Under the pieces are notes generated by a model that made no database searches, was not told the DNA's origin, and was given only the letters and a program-made list of their open reading frames with translations. DNA of 64,000 nt from Aliamphritea ceti. GTDB lineage: Bacteria; Pseudomonadota; Gammaproteobacteria; Pseudomonadales; Balneatricaceae. The stretch covers positions 4,464,001 to 4,528,000 of the forward strand of contig NZ_AP025282.1 of assembly GCF_024347215.1 (NCBI RefSeq), read 5' to 3'. This document shows positions 25,488 through 34,125 of this stretch, one piece after another (position 1 is the stretch's first letter; each line of letters opens with the position of its first letter). Made by a program: the position numbers and the translations under genes.

Positions 25488-26489
25488 TTAATTCTGATAA
25501 TACTCACGATACCAATTAACAAAATGCTGCATACCTTCATCAATTGGCATTGCAGGCTTAAAGCCCACCAGCGCCATCAGCTTATCAACATTAGCGTAGG
25601 TACGCGGAACGTCACCAGGCTGCATTGGCAGGTATTCTTTAACAGCTTCTTTGCCTGCGGCTTTTTCGATCGCCGTTATGAACTCGCTTAGCTGGACAGG
25701 CTCATTGTTCCCAATGTTATATATTTTATAAGGTGCCCAGCTTGTTGCCGGGCTGTCTTTAGCATCTTCGGGATTAGCGTCTGGCACATTCGCTAAAACA
25801 CGCACAACACCTTCGACAATATCATCTATATAGGTGAAATCTCGCTGCATTTTACCGTGATTAAACACTTTAATCGGGCGGTCATTGACGATAGCATCTG
25901 TAAATAAAAATGGTGCCATATCCGGACGACCCCAAGGCCCATAAACGGTAAAGAAACGCAAACCAGTCGTCGGCAACTTATACAAATGCGAATAACTGTG
26001 CGCCATCATCTCATTAGATTTTTTGGTTGCAGCGTATAAAGATACCGGATGATCAACGCCATGATCTTCTGAAAATGGTACCTCGTCATTCATCCCGTAA
26101 ACTGAACTGGATGATGCGTAGACTAAATGCTCAACATTATTATGCCGGCAACCTTCAAGAATAGTCGCCATACCGACCAGATTTGAATCTACATAAGCCA
26201 TCGGATTTTCCAGTGAATAGCGAACCCCCGCCTGAGCAGCTAAATGAACGACCCGATTAAATCTTTGCTCAGTAAACAGCTTAGCAATGGCCTCACGATC
26301 AGAGATATCCATTTCGATAAAACTGAAGTTTTCTATATCGGCTAAACGCTCTAACCTTGCATGTTTCAGAGCAGGATCATAGTAGTCATTCAGATTATCA
26401 ATACCGATAACCTGATGACCCTGTTCACATAAGCACAAAGCCGTTGCAGAACCGATAAAGCCAGCCGCTCCCGTTACTAATATTTTCAT
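25488..26489 (-). CDS. UDP-glucuronate 4-epimerase-like NAD-dependent epimerase
   Basis: An extended short-chain dehydrogenase of about 333 residues. It has the NAD motif in KILVTGAAGFIGSATAL, GIDNLNDYYDP (the diagnostic NDYYD block of UDP-glucuronate epimerases), HLAAQAGVRYSLENP, the catalytic YAATK, and GPWGRPDMAPFLF. These fit the CapI/LspL group converting UDP-GlcA to UDP-GalA. I start it at ATG 26489 (MKILVTG); ATGs at 26495 and 26540 are also in frame. ugd at 32.8 kb would make its substrate. It is transcribed alone, divergent from the ABC transporter operon. Confidence 0.87.
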   Translation of the reverse strand: MKILVTGAAGFIGSATALCLCEQGHQVIGIDNLNDYYDPALKHARLERLADIENFSFIEMDISDREAIAKLFTEQRFNRVVHLAAQAGVRYSLENPMAYVDSNLVGMATILEGCRHNNVEHLVYASSSSVYGMNDEVPFSEDHGVDHPVSLYAATKKSNEMMAHSYSHLYKLPTTGLRFFTVYGPWGRPDMAPFLFTDAIVNDRPIKVFNHGKMQRDFTYIDDIVEGVVRVLANVPDANPEDAKDSPATSWAPYKIYNIGNNEPVQLSEFITAIEKAAGKEAVKEYLPMQPGDVPRTYANVDKLMALVGFKPAMPIDEGMQHFVNWYREYYQN

Positions 26490-26706
26490 ATTCATCTTAT
26501 CCATGTAAGTGCCTGATCCCGCTAATAACGGAAATTTCATCTATGGCATCTATTCTAGCTGCTGTGTTCCCTGGCTAACAGCTTAAAAATATTCCGCTTT
26601 GTTATAAATACCCCCAAGGCTAACCTTTACAGTGCAGGGAAAAGACTGTCATTATCAGGTAGCTGTTTTTTCCTTATCCTTAGGTCGCAGGGTGGAACCT
26701 CAACGA

Positions 26707-28608
26707 ATGTATGCAGAACAACAGACTATGCAAGACCCAGCAATTGAAGAGCCGTTATTAGAAGTTCAGAATCTTGCTGTCAGTTTTATGGTTCATGGCA
26801 GTGAAATCCCCGCGGTTAAAGATGTTAGTTTCACTATCCCCAAAGGTAAGACAGTTGCGATTGTAGGTGAATCAGGTTCGGGAAAATCTGTTACATCACA
26901 AGCGATTCTGGGCATTCTGCCCAGTAATGGCCGTATCAGCCGCGGCAGCATTCAATATCACTGCAAACCAAAAAACAAACCTGCACAAACTGTCGATATA
27001 GCAACTCTGGCCCCAACCAGTGATGCAATGCGACACCTTCGCGGCGACGAAATCAGCATTATCTTTCAGGAACCTATGGTGTCCCTATCTCCGGTTCACA
27101 CACTGTTAGATCAGATCGGCGAAGCATTGAAGCTTCATAAACAGGTTAGCAAAGCGGAAGTACGCACAGCAGTACTCAACATGCTGGAAAAAACCGGTTT
27201 TCCTGATCCGGAAAAAGCGCTTAACCAATACCCCTTCGAACTATCCGGCGGTTTAAGGCAGCGGGCAATGATTTCTATGGCGTTGATCTGCCAACCTGCT
27301 CTGTTAATTGCAGACGAACCAACGACTGCACTGGATGTTACGGTTCAGGCACAAATTCTCCAACTTATTAAGTCACTACAGTCCGAGTTCGGCATGTCTG
27401 TTTTGCTGATTACGCATGATCTGGGCGTTGTTGCTAATATGGCTGACGATGTAGTAGTCATGTTTCATGGCGAAGTTGTTGAACGGGGGCCGATCGATGC
27501 ACTGTTCAATAATCCGCAACACCCCTACCTAAAAGCCCTTTTTTCAGCTATTCCAACATTCGATATGGCTGACGGTGCCCGCCTTACGTCTTTACGCCCT
27601 GTTGAACTTGATAGTCACTTTTTACAACAACAGCGTGACCCCTGGAGTCAACAAGAACGTGAGCAGGCCCCACATTTAAGTATTCAGCAACTGGGCAAAG
27701 ACTATTACAGCCGCCACGGTAGCTGGCAGGGGAAGAACTCTGTTGTACATGCAGTACGGGATTTCAATCTTGATATCCCGGTAGGTGAAAGTTTTGGGTT
27801 GGTAGGTGAGAGTGGTTGCGGAAAAACAACACTCAGTAAAATGCTCATGCGTGCTATATCGCCGACACATGGAAGCATAGTCTATAACGACCGTGGTACT
27901 TCCCGTAATTTGCTGGAACTCGACGATTCTTCTTTAAGAGACTTCCGCCAAAAAATGCAGTTTGTATTCCAGGACCCGTTCAGCTCACTAAGCCCTCGTA
28001 TGACGGTATTAGATATACTCTGCGAGCCTTTTGTAATACATGGCATTGGCGACTCAACTTTTCACAAACAGCGCGCAAAAGAACTGATGGCACTGGTTGG
28101 GTTGGATGCACGTTTCCTGAACAGATATCCACACAGTTTTTCCGGCGGCCAACGGCAACGAATCAGTATTGCACGGGCGCTTGCATTACAGCCGGACCTG
28201 CTGATTCTGGATGAACCTGTATCCGCACTGGATGTTTCTGTTCAGGCACAGATTCTCAATTTACTCAAAGATTTACAGCGCGACCTGAATCTGACCTATT
28301 TATTTATCTCACATAACCTGGCCGTGGTAGACTATATAGCAGACAGAATAGGCGTCATGTGCCGCGGCCAGTTAGTTGAAATTGCTCCCCGCCATAGCCT
28401 GTTCCAAAACCCTCAACACCCCTATACTCATGCATTATTAGCTGCAATTCCTTATCCCGAACTGGAACGGCCGCTAGATTACAGCCAACTTGATCGCCGT
28501 CACATGGAACCGACACACTGGCCTTGCCCTTATCGCCTGAGCGAAGAAGACGCAGGCATTCTGAAAGAAGTTGGTCCGCAGCACTTTGTCAGAGAGGCGA
28601 CGCAGTAA
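26707..28608 (+). CDS. Fused dual-ATPase subunit of a peptide-type ABC importer (YejF-like)
   Basis: About 633 residues with two complete nucleotide-binding domains in tandem. The first has Walker A GESGSGKS, signature LSGGLRQR and Walker B LLIADEP; the second has GESGCGKTT, FSGGQRQR and LLILDEP. Each is followed by the oligopeptide-type C-terminal extension (NPQHPYLKAL, NPQHPYTHAL). This layout is that of YejF/GsiA fused DppD-DppF proteins. The ATG at 26707 is preceded by GGTGGA; the frame is open back to 26632. The gene overlaps the binding-protein gene at TAATG, so the ATPase leads the operon. Confidence 0.92.
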   Translation: MYAEQQTMQDPAIEEPLLEVQNLAVSFMVHGSEIPAVKDVSFTIPKGKTVAIVGESGSGKSVTSQAILGILPSNGRISRGSIQYHCKPKNKPAQTVDIATLAPTSDAMRHLRGDEISIIFQEPMVSLSPVHTLLDQIGEALKLHKQVSKAEVRTAVLNMLEKTGFPDPEKALNQYPFELSGGLRQRAMISMALICQPALLIADEPTTALDVTVQAQILQLIKSLQSEFGMSVLLITHDLGVVANMADDVVVMFHGEVVERGPIDALFNNPQHPYLKALFSAIPTFDMADGARLTSLRPVELDSHFLQQQRDPWSQQEREQAPHLSIQQLGKDYYSRHGSWQGKNSVVHAVRDFNLDIPVGESFGLVGESGCGKTTLSKMLMRAISPTHGSIVYNDRGTSRNLLELDDSSLRDFRQKMQFVFQDPFSSLSPRMTVLDILCEPFVIHGIGDSTFHKQRAKELMALVGLDARFLNRYPHSFSGGQRQRISIARALALQPDLLILDEPVSALDVSVQAQILNLLKDLQRDLNLTYLFISHNLAVVDYIADRIGVMCRGQLVEIAPRHSLFQNPQHPYTHALLAAIPYPELERPLDYSQLDRRHMEPTHWPCPYRLSEEDAGILKEVGPQHFVREATQ

Positions 28609-30497
28609 TGTTCCAGAATTTTCTTCCATATCTCCTCTTGATTGCCAGCTGCGCGGTAAGCCCTGCTTTTGCCCAGTTAAAACCGGTTCCTTTTCTGGCT
28701 GATCAGGTAGCGAATGGCAGTTTGCAGCCAATGCAGGAACGCTTGCCTTATTCACCCGCAAAACCTTCTTTTTTTGATAAAGAAGTCGGTCAGTATGGCG
28801 GAAAAATTCGTATGCTGATGGCTAAAGCGAAAGACATTCGACTAATGGTCGCTTTCGGCTATTCCCGGTTAGTCGGCTATGACGAGCAATTACAACTGAA
28901 AGCCGATATTCTGAAACAAGTTGATATTGAAGAAGGACGAATATTCACTTTACACCTTCGTCCGGGACTTCGCTGGTCTGACGGGGCTCCCTTTACTGCT
29001 GAAGACTTCCGGTTTTACTGGGAAGATATGGCTACTAACGAAACACTTTCTCCGTTTGGCCCGTCAAAAGATCTGTTATCGCAAAAAGAAAAACCTGTCT
29101 TCGAAGTAATTGATGAATACACCGTACGTTATTCATGGGCATCACCTAATCCATACTTTCTGCCAGCACTGGCAGGACCGCGTCCACTATTTATTTATAT
29201 GCCCGCACATTATATGAAACAATTCCATGCAGATTATCAAAGTGCGGAAAAACTCACTCTTCTGACAGAAGAAGCACATAAACGTAACTGGCGGGGACTA
29301 TTTGTCAGCAAAGGGCGCCAGTACAAACTGACTAATCCGGACCTGCCAAGCCTTCAGCCATGGATCAATACAACACGCCCACCAGCCGAACGCTTCATAT
29401 TCAAGCGTAATCCCTACTTCCATCGTGTCGACCCTAATGGCCAGCAACTCCCTTATATTGACGAAATTGAGATAAACCTGGCCTCAACAGGTTTGATTCC
29501 GGCAAAAGCCGGCTCAGGTGACGTTGATTTGCAAGCGCGTTACTTGCGTCTGGATAACTACACCTTCCTTAAAGAAGGCGAAGAAAACGGCAACTATAAG
29601 GTTAATCTCTGGGAAACAGGCCGAGGCGCACAAATTGCCCTATATCCAAATATGAATGCGAAAGACCCTCAATGGCGCCAACTAATGCAGGATGTTCGTT
29701 TTCGCCGTGCAATATCCATGGCGGTAGATCGTAACGAAATTAATCAGGTCGTATATTTTGGCCTGGCAAAAGACATGGCGAATACCGTATTACCCAGTTG
29801 CCCATTATTTAAATCTGAGTACGCGACAGCCTGGAGTGACTTTAATGTCGAAGCAGCCAATCAGTTACTCGACGAGATAGGATTAACCAAACGAGATGCC
29901 CGTGGCATTCGCTTATTGCCCGACGGTAAACCGATGGAAATTCTGGTTCAGACCGCCGGAGAAAGCACCGAAGAAACCGACGTATTATCCCTGGTTGAAG
30001 ACAGTTGGAAACGTATTGGCGTACAGATGTACGTAAAACCTACACAGCGCGAAGTTTTACGTAACCGTGTATTTTCAGGTGAGGCTATTATGTCTGCCTG
30101 GTATGGACTGCCAAACGGCGTACCTGTTGCCAGTATGAGCCCCTGGCAAATGGCGCCAACCAAGCAGGACCAGTACCAATGGCCTCAGTGGGGTCGCTAT
30201 TACGAAACAGGTAAAGGCAAGCCTTCAACAATGCCTGAAGTCCAGGAACTTGTGACACTAAATAATGCTTGGGGTATGGCGTCCTCTGTCGAAGAACAGG
30301 CACAGATATGGAACCGTATGTTAGAGATCCATGCTGATCAGGTATTTTCTATTGGCCTGGTAAGCGGCGTTTTACAGCCAATAGTCGTCAATAAGAACTT
30401 AATGAATATTCCCGAAAATGCATTTTATAACTGGGATCCTGGTGCTTATTTCGGTATTCACAACATGACTGGCTTCTTTTATAAGGACGCTGAATGA
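28608..30497 (+). CDS. Periplasmic substrate-binding protein, family 5 (oligopeptide type)
   Basis: A 629-residue secreted protein. The start at ATG 28608 (overlapping the previous stop) gives a clean signal peptide ending SPAFA-Q at about residue 22. The mature part has the SBP_bac_5 features: a GGKIR strand, FTLHLRPGLRWSDGAPFTAEDF, and FRRAISMAVDRNEINQVVYFG. It is longer than DppA/OppA, and VGQYGG at the mature N-terminus is typical of a subgroup in marine and rhizobial bacteria whose ligands are mostly undefined. It feeds the two downstream permeases. Ligand could be a peptide, opine or oligosaccharide. Confidence 0.88.
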   Translation: MFQNFLPYLLLIASCAVSPAFAQLKPVPFLADQVANGSLQPMQERLPYSPAKPSFFDKEVGQYGGKIRMLMAKAKDIRLMVAFGYSRLVGYDEQLQLKADILKQVDIEEGRIFTLHLRPGLRWSDGAPFTAEDFRFYWEDMATNETLSPFGPSKDLLSQKEKPVFEVIDEYTVRYSWASPNPYFLPALAGPRPLFIYMPAHYMKQFHADYQSAEKLTLLTEEAHKRNWRGLFVSKGRQYKLTNPDLPSLQPWINTTRPPAERFIFKRNPYFHRVDPNGQQLPYIDEIEINLASTGLIPAKAGSGDVDLQARYLRLDNYTFLKEGEENGNYKVNLWETGRGAQIALYPNMNAKDPQWRQLMQDVRFRRAISMAVDRNEINQVVYFGLAKDMANTVLPSCPLFKSEYATAWSDFNVEAANQLLDEIGLTKRDARGIRLLPDGKPMEILVQTAGESTEETDVLSLVEDSWKRIGVQMYVKPTQREVLRNRVFSGEAIMSAWYGLPNGVPVASMSPWQMAPTKQDQYQWPQWGRYYETGKGKPSTMPEVQELVTLNNAWGMASSVEEQAQIWNRMLEIHADQVFSIGLVSGVLQPIVVNKNLMNIPENAFYNWDPGAYFGIHNMTGFFYKDAE

Positions 30498-30540
30498 ATC
30501 GCTTCATATTGCTCTCACATAATCAGCGGAAAACGGAAGT

Positions 30541-31539
30541 ATGCTGAAGTATCTGCTAAAACGTTTTCTGGTAATGATCCCAACACTGTTAGTCATCAGT
30601 GCGCTGGTTTTTATCATTATTCAACTACCGCCGGGCGACTATCTGGAAAGTCATATTGCCGAACTGGAAAGTCAGGGCGAAAGTATTGATCCGCAAAAAA
30701 TTGAATTCCTGCGCCATGAATATGGATTAGATAAACCTTTATGGGAGCAATATTTAGTCTGGATAACCGGTTTTGTTCAGGGCGATCTGGGATATTCATT
30801 TGAATATAACTTACCGGTAGCAGAAGTCATCGGCGATAAAATGTGGCTTACTATTATCGTTTCCTTCTTTACCATACTTGTTACCTGGCTGATTGCGTTT
30901 CCTATTGGTATGTACTCTGCCACACATCCCTATAGCTGGAGTGATTACAGTCTGACACTGGTCGGATTTCTGGGACTGGCTACACCAAACTTCCTGTTAG
31001 CACTGGTGATGCTTTACCTGGCTAACAGATACTTCGGAACCTCTATCGGCGGCCTGATAGACCCGGAATTCATGGATCAGGACTGGAGCTGGGCCAAACT
31101 TAAGTCAGTACTGGAACACTTGTGGATTCCAGTACTGGTTATTGGCACCTCTGGTACAGCAGGTATGATTCGACGTTTACGTGCAAACCTGATGGACGAG
31201 TTACGTAAGCCCTATGTTGTAACAGGTCGCTCAAAAGGCTTAGGCGAGACCCGTCTGCTGATCAAGTATCCCCTGCGTCTTTCAATGAACTTCTTTATCG
31301 CGGATATCGGCAGCTTATTGCCGAGTATCATCTCCGGAGCAGAGGTTGTTGCGGTAGTACTATCTTTGCCAACGACAGGCCCCATACTCCTTGCCGCATT
31401 ACAAAGCCAGGATATGTATCTGGCGGGATCCTTCCTTATGTTTCTCGCAGCGCTAACAGTAGTAGGTGTGCTTATTTCTGACATATTACTCGCCATGATT
31501 GATCCCCGTATCCGTTTACAGGGAGGCGCACAACGATGA
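30541..31539 (+). CDS. ABC transporter permease, DppB/YejB-like
   Basis: A 332-residue inner-membrane permease with six predicted helices. The N-terminal MLKYLLKRFLVMIPTLLVIS is the standard DppB/OppB beginning, followed by ESIDPQKIEFLRHEYGLDKPLWEQY. The C-terminal cytoplasmic loop with the EAA-type motif is visible around TGRSKGLGETRLLIKYPLRLS. It pairs with the next gene, overlapping it by ATGA, and both would dock on the fused ATPase encoded at the operon start. Length and motif order are normal. Confidence 0.92.
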   Translation: MLKYLLKRFLVMIPTLLVISALVFIIIQLPPGDYLESHIAELESQGESIDPQKIEFLRHEYGLDKPLWEQYLVWITGFVQGDLGYSFEYNLPVAEVIGDKMWLTIIVSFFTILVTWLIAFPIGMYSATHPYSWSDYSLTLVGFLGLATPNFLLALVMLYLANRYFGTSIGGLIDPEFMDQDWSWAKLKSVLEHLWIPVLVIGTSGTAGMIRRLRANLMDELRKPYVVTGRSKGLGETRLLIKYPLRLSMNFFIADIGSLLPSIISGAEVVAVVLSLPTTGPILLAALQSQDMYLAGSFLMFLAALTVVGVLISDILLAMIDPRIRLQGGAQR

Positions 31540-32684
31540 GTCAGCACTGGGTCAGCGACAAACCTTTTGATCCCCATGCCACCAGTGCACTTAGCCCTGA
31601 GCAGGAAAAGTTTTTTCTGGCCTCACAATGGAAACTAATTTGGTGGAAATTTAAGCGACACCGTATCGCAATGCTGTCCGCAGTATTTTTAATTCTGACC
31701 TATAGCATTGCTTTTTTTGCTGAGTTTTTTGCGCCTTATGCACTGGATACACGGCATACCAATAAGATCTACTCTCCCCCTCAATCTATTCACTGGTTTG
31801 ATGACGGCAAGCTTGTCGGGCCGTATGTACATGGCTGGTCTTACCAGCTAAATATGGACAAGCTCATTCGCGAGTACACTGAAGATAAGACAGAAAAATA
31901 CCCTGTTCAATTTTTCTGCGAAGGCGATGACTACGAACTCTGGGGCATGTTCAAAAGCAATGCTCATCTGATGTGTGTCGATGCACCTGGCAGTTTGTAC
32001 CTGCTGGGCACTGACCGTCTTGGCCATGACATGCTCTCACGTATTATATACGGCGCGCGGATCTCATTAACCATAGGCCTTATTGGCATAATACTCAGCT
32101 TCACAATGGGCCTCACTCTGGGTGGTCTGGCCGGTTTCTATGGTGGTTGGATTGACAGCAGTGTCCAGCGGGTAACCGAGATTATTCGCTCATTCCCAGA
32201 ACTGCCACTGTGGATGGCTCTGTCTGCGCTGTTACCGCTGAACTGGAGCCCGTTATGGATATTCTTTGGTATCACACTAATACTCGCAATGCTGGACTGG
32301 ACTGGCTTAGCCAGGGCTGTACGTTCTAAAATTCTCGCCCTGCGTGAGGAAGACTACACAACAGCGGCCATCCTGATGGGGGCTAAACCATCCAGAGTTA
32401 TTACCAGACATATGCTGCCAAGCTTCTTTAGTCACCTGGTAGCATCAGCATCATTATCCATACCAGCAATGATACTCGGTGAAACGGCCCTGTCATTCCT
32501 TGGTCTGGGGTTACGCCCCCCCATTACCAGCTGGGGAGTATTGCTGAACGAAGCTCAAAACATCAATAATGTTGCAGTCTACCCATGGCTTATGTTGCCT
32601 GTTGTCCCGGTGATACTCGTTATTCTGGCCTTCAACTTTATGGGAGACGGTCTGAGAGACGCAGCTGATCCTTATCGAAACTGA
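31536..32684 (+). CDS. ABC transporter permease, DppC/YejE-like, with large periplasmic insert
   Basis: A 382-residue partner permease. The first helix (residues about 45-67) is followed by an extended loop of about 90 residues before the transport domain, as in YejE-type permeases; it contains DDGKLVGPYVHGW and two Cys (FFCEGD, LMCVDAP) that could form a disulfide. The core domain has LGTDRLGHDMLSRIIYGARIS and the EAA loop (AAILMGAKPSRVITRHMLPS). It is the last gene of the importer operon, ending at a terminator 36 bases downstream. Confidence 0.92.
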   Translation: MSQHWVSDKPFDPHATSALSPEQEKFFLASQWKLIWWKFKRHRIAMLSAVFLILTYSIAFFAEFFAPYALDTRHTNKIYSPPQSIHWFDDGKLVGPYVHGWSYQLNMDKLIREYTEDKTEKYPVQFFCEGDDYELWGMFKSNAHLMCVDAPGSLYLLGTDRLGHDMLSRIIYGARISLTIGLIGIILSFTMGLTLGGLAGFYGGWIDSSVQRVTEIIRSFPELPLWMALSALLPLNWSPLWIFFGITLILAMLDWTGLARAVRSKILALREEDYTTAAILMGAKPSRVITRHMLPSFFSHLVASASLSIPAMILGETALSFLGLGLRPPITSWGVLLNEAQNINNVAVYPWLMLPVVPVILVILAFNFMGDGLRDAADPYRN

Positions 32685-32719
32685 GCTAGCATTCTCTAAA
32701 AGAAAAGCTCAAACAACAA

Positions 32720-32743
32720 AAAAGGCCTCTTATGAGGCCTTTT
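32720..32743. terminator. Bidirectional intrinsic terminator
   Basis: AAAAGGCCTC (32720-32729), loop TTAT, GAGGCCTTTT (32734-32743): a perfect 10-bp stem with A- and T-runs on either side. It lies between the convergent importer operon and ugd and can stop transcription from both. Confidence 0.88.
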
Positions 32744-32762
32744 CATTATCAATAACAGTTAT

Positions 32763-33929
32763 CTAATCGCTGCCAAATAAATCACGTGTATACACGTTAT
32801 CAGCAACATCTTTGATATCGTCAGACAAACGATTAGCTACAATCACATCGGCAATACTTTTAAACTCATTCAGGTCTCTGATTACCCGGGAATTAAAAAA
32901 CGTTTCATCTTCAAGTGTTGGCTCATACACAACTACTTCGATACCCTTTGCCTTCACCCGCTTCATAATCCCCTGAATCGCTGATGCACGGAAATTATCA
33001 GACCCGGATTTCATTACCAGACGATAAATCCCTACTACTTTTGGCTCACGGCTTATTATCGAATCGGCAACAAAATCTTTGCGGGTAGTGTTTGCATCAA
33101 CAATCGCACGCACCATATTACTTGGAACATCTTTAAAATTTGCCAACAATTGCTTGGTATCTTTAGGTAAACAATAACCACCATAGCCAAAAGACGGATT
33201 GTTATAATGGTCGCCAATTCGCGGATCAAGCCCTACACCCTTAATAATTTGCTCGCTATTCAGGCCATGACTTTCAGCATATGAATCTAGTTCATTAAAA
33301 TATGCAACACGCATAGCAAGGTAAGTATTTGAGAATAACTTCACAGCTTCAGCTTCAGTAGAATCCGTAAACAACACTTCAATATTATCTTTACGGGCCC
33401 CTGTCTGTAACAATCCTGCAAACACCTCAGCTCTGGAAGAGCGTTCTCCGACAATAATTCGTGAAGGATAAAGGTTGTCATATAAAGCCTTTCCTTCCCT
33501 CAAAAACTCTGGCGAAAACATCAACTGCTCGCAGCCAAGCTCTGCTTTCAAACGCACAGTAAAACCGACAGGCACCGTGGATTTAACAACCATCACGGCA
33601 TTAGGATTCAGTGACATAACATCTCGAACAACACTTTCAACAGAACTGGTATTGAAGTAATTCGTTTCCGGGTCATAATCAGTCGGTGTAGCAATGATGA
33701 CAAAATCAGCATTTTCATATGCTTTCTGCTTATCCAGTGTCGCTGAAAAGTTCAGGCTATCGTCCCGTAAAAAGGCTTCAATTTCGACATCAATAATAGG
33801 GGCTTGGCGACTATTAAGTAACTCTACCCTCTCAGCAACAATATCCAATGCAACAACTTCATTGTGCTGCGCCAGTAAAAGCGCATTCGATAAACCTACA
33901 TAACCAGTTCCGGCTACAGCAATTTTCAT
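32763..33929 (-). CDS. ugd: UDP-glucose 6-dehydrogenase
   Basis: A 388-residue enzyme, the same length as E. coli Ugd, converting UDP-glucose to UDP-glucuronate with two NAD. The Rossmann motif is KIAVAGTGYVGLSNALLL, with IIATPTDYDPETNYFNTSSV, KSTVPVGFT and SPEFLREGKALYDNLYPSRI. The catalytic cysteine is C253 in GYGGYCLPKDTKQL. It is monocistronic and distinct from the TviB-type dehydrogenase in the polysaccharide operon. Its product would feed the UDP-GlcA epimerase at 25.5 kb and surface glycans. Confidence 0.95.
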   Translation of the reverse strand: MKIAVAGTGYVGLSNALLLAQHNEVVALDIVAERVELLNSRQAPIIDVEIEAFLRDDSLNFSATLDKQKAYENADFVIIATPTDYDPETNYFNTSSVESVVRDVMSLNPNAVMVVKSTVPVGFTVRLKAELGCEQLMFSPEFLREGKALYDNLYPSRIIVGERSSRAEVFAGLLQTGARKDNIEVLFTDSTEAEAVKLFSNTYLAMRVAYFNELDSYAESHGLNSEQIIKGVGLDPRIGDHYNNPSFGYGGYCLPKDTKQLLANFKDVPSNMVRAIVDANTTRKDFVADSIISREPKVVGIYRLVMKSGSDNFRASAIQGIMKRVKAKGIEVVVYEPTLEDETFFNSRVIRDLNEFKSIADVIVANRLSDDIKDVADNVYTRDLFGSD

Positions 33930-34125
33930 ATACTTAAACCTATTAAAAGCTTGATTCCAAATAACAAAGTCCGTTTCTGTGTAGCATAGTCATACCTCTG
34001 AAATTCTAACTATGGAACTTCACTTCAGGTTAAATGACCGTCCGGCTATCAACACAACTTCTAGAGTAGAAAATGTTACCATAGTTTCCCTGATTTAATC
34101 CGAATATCCCTGCAGATCTACTGAT

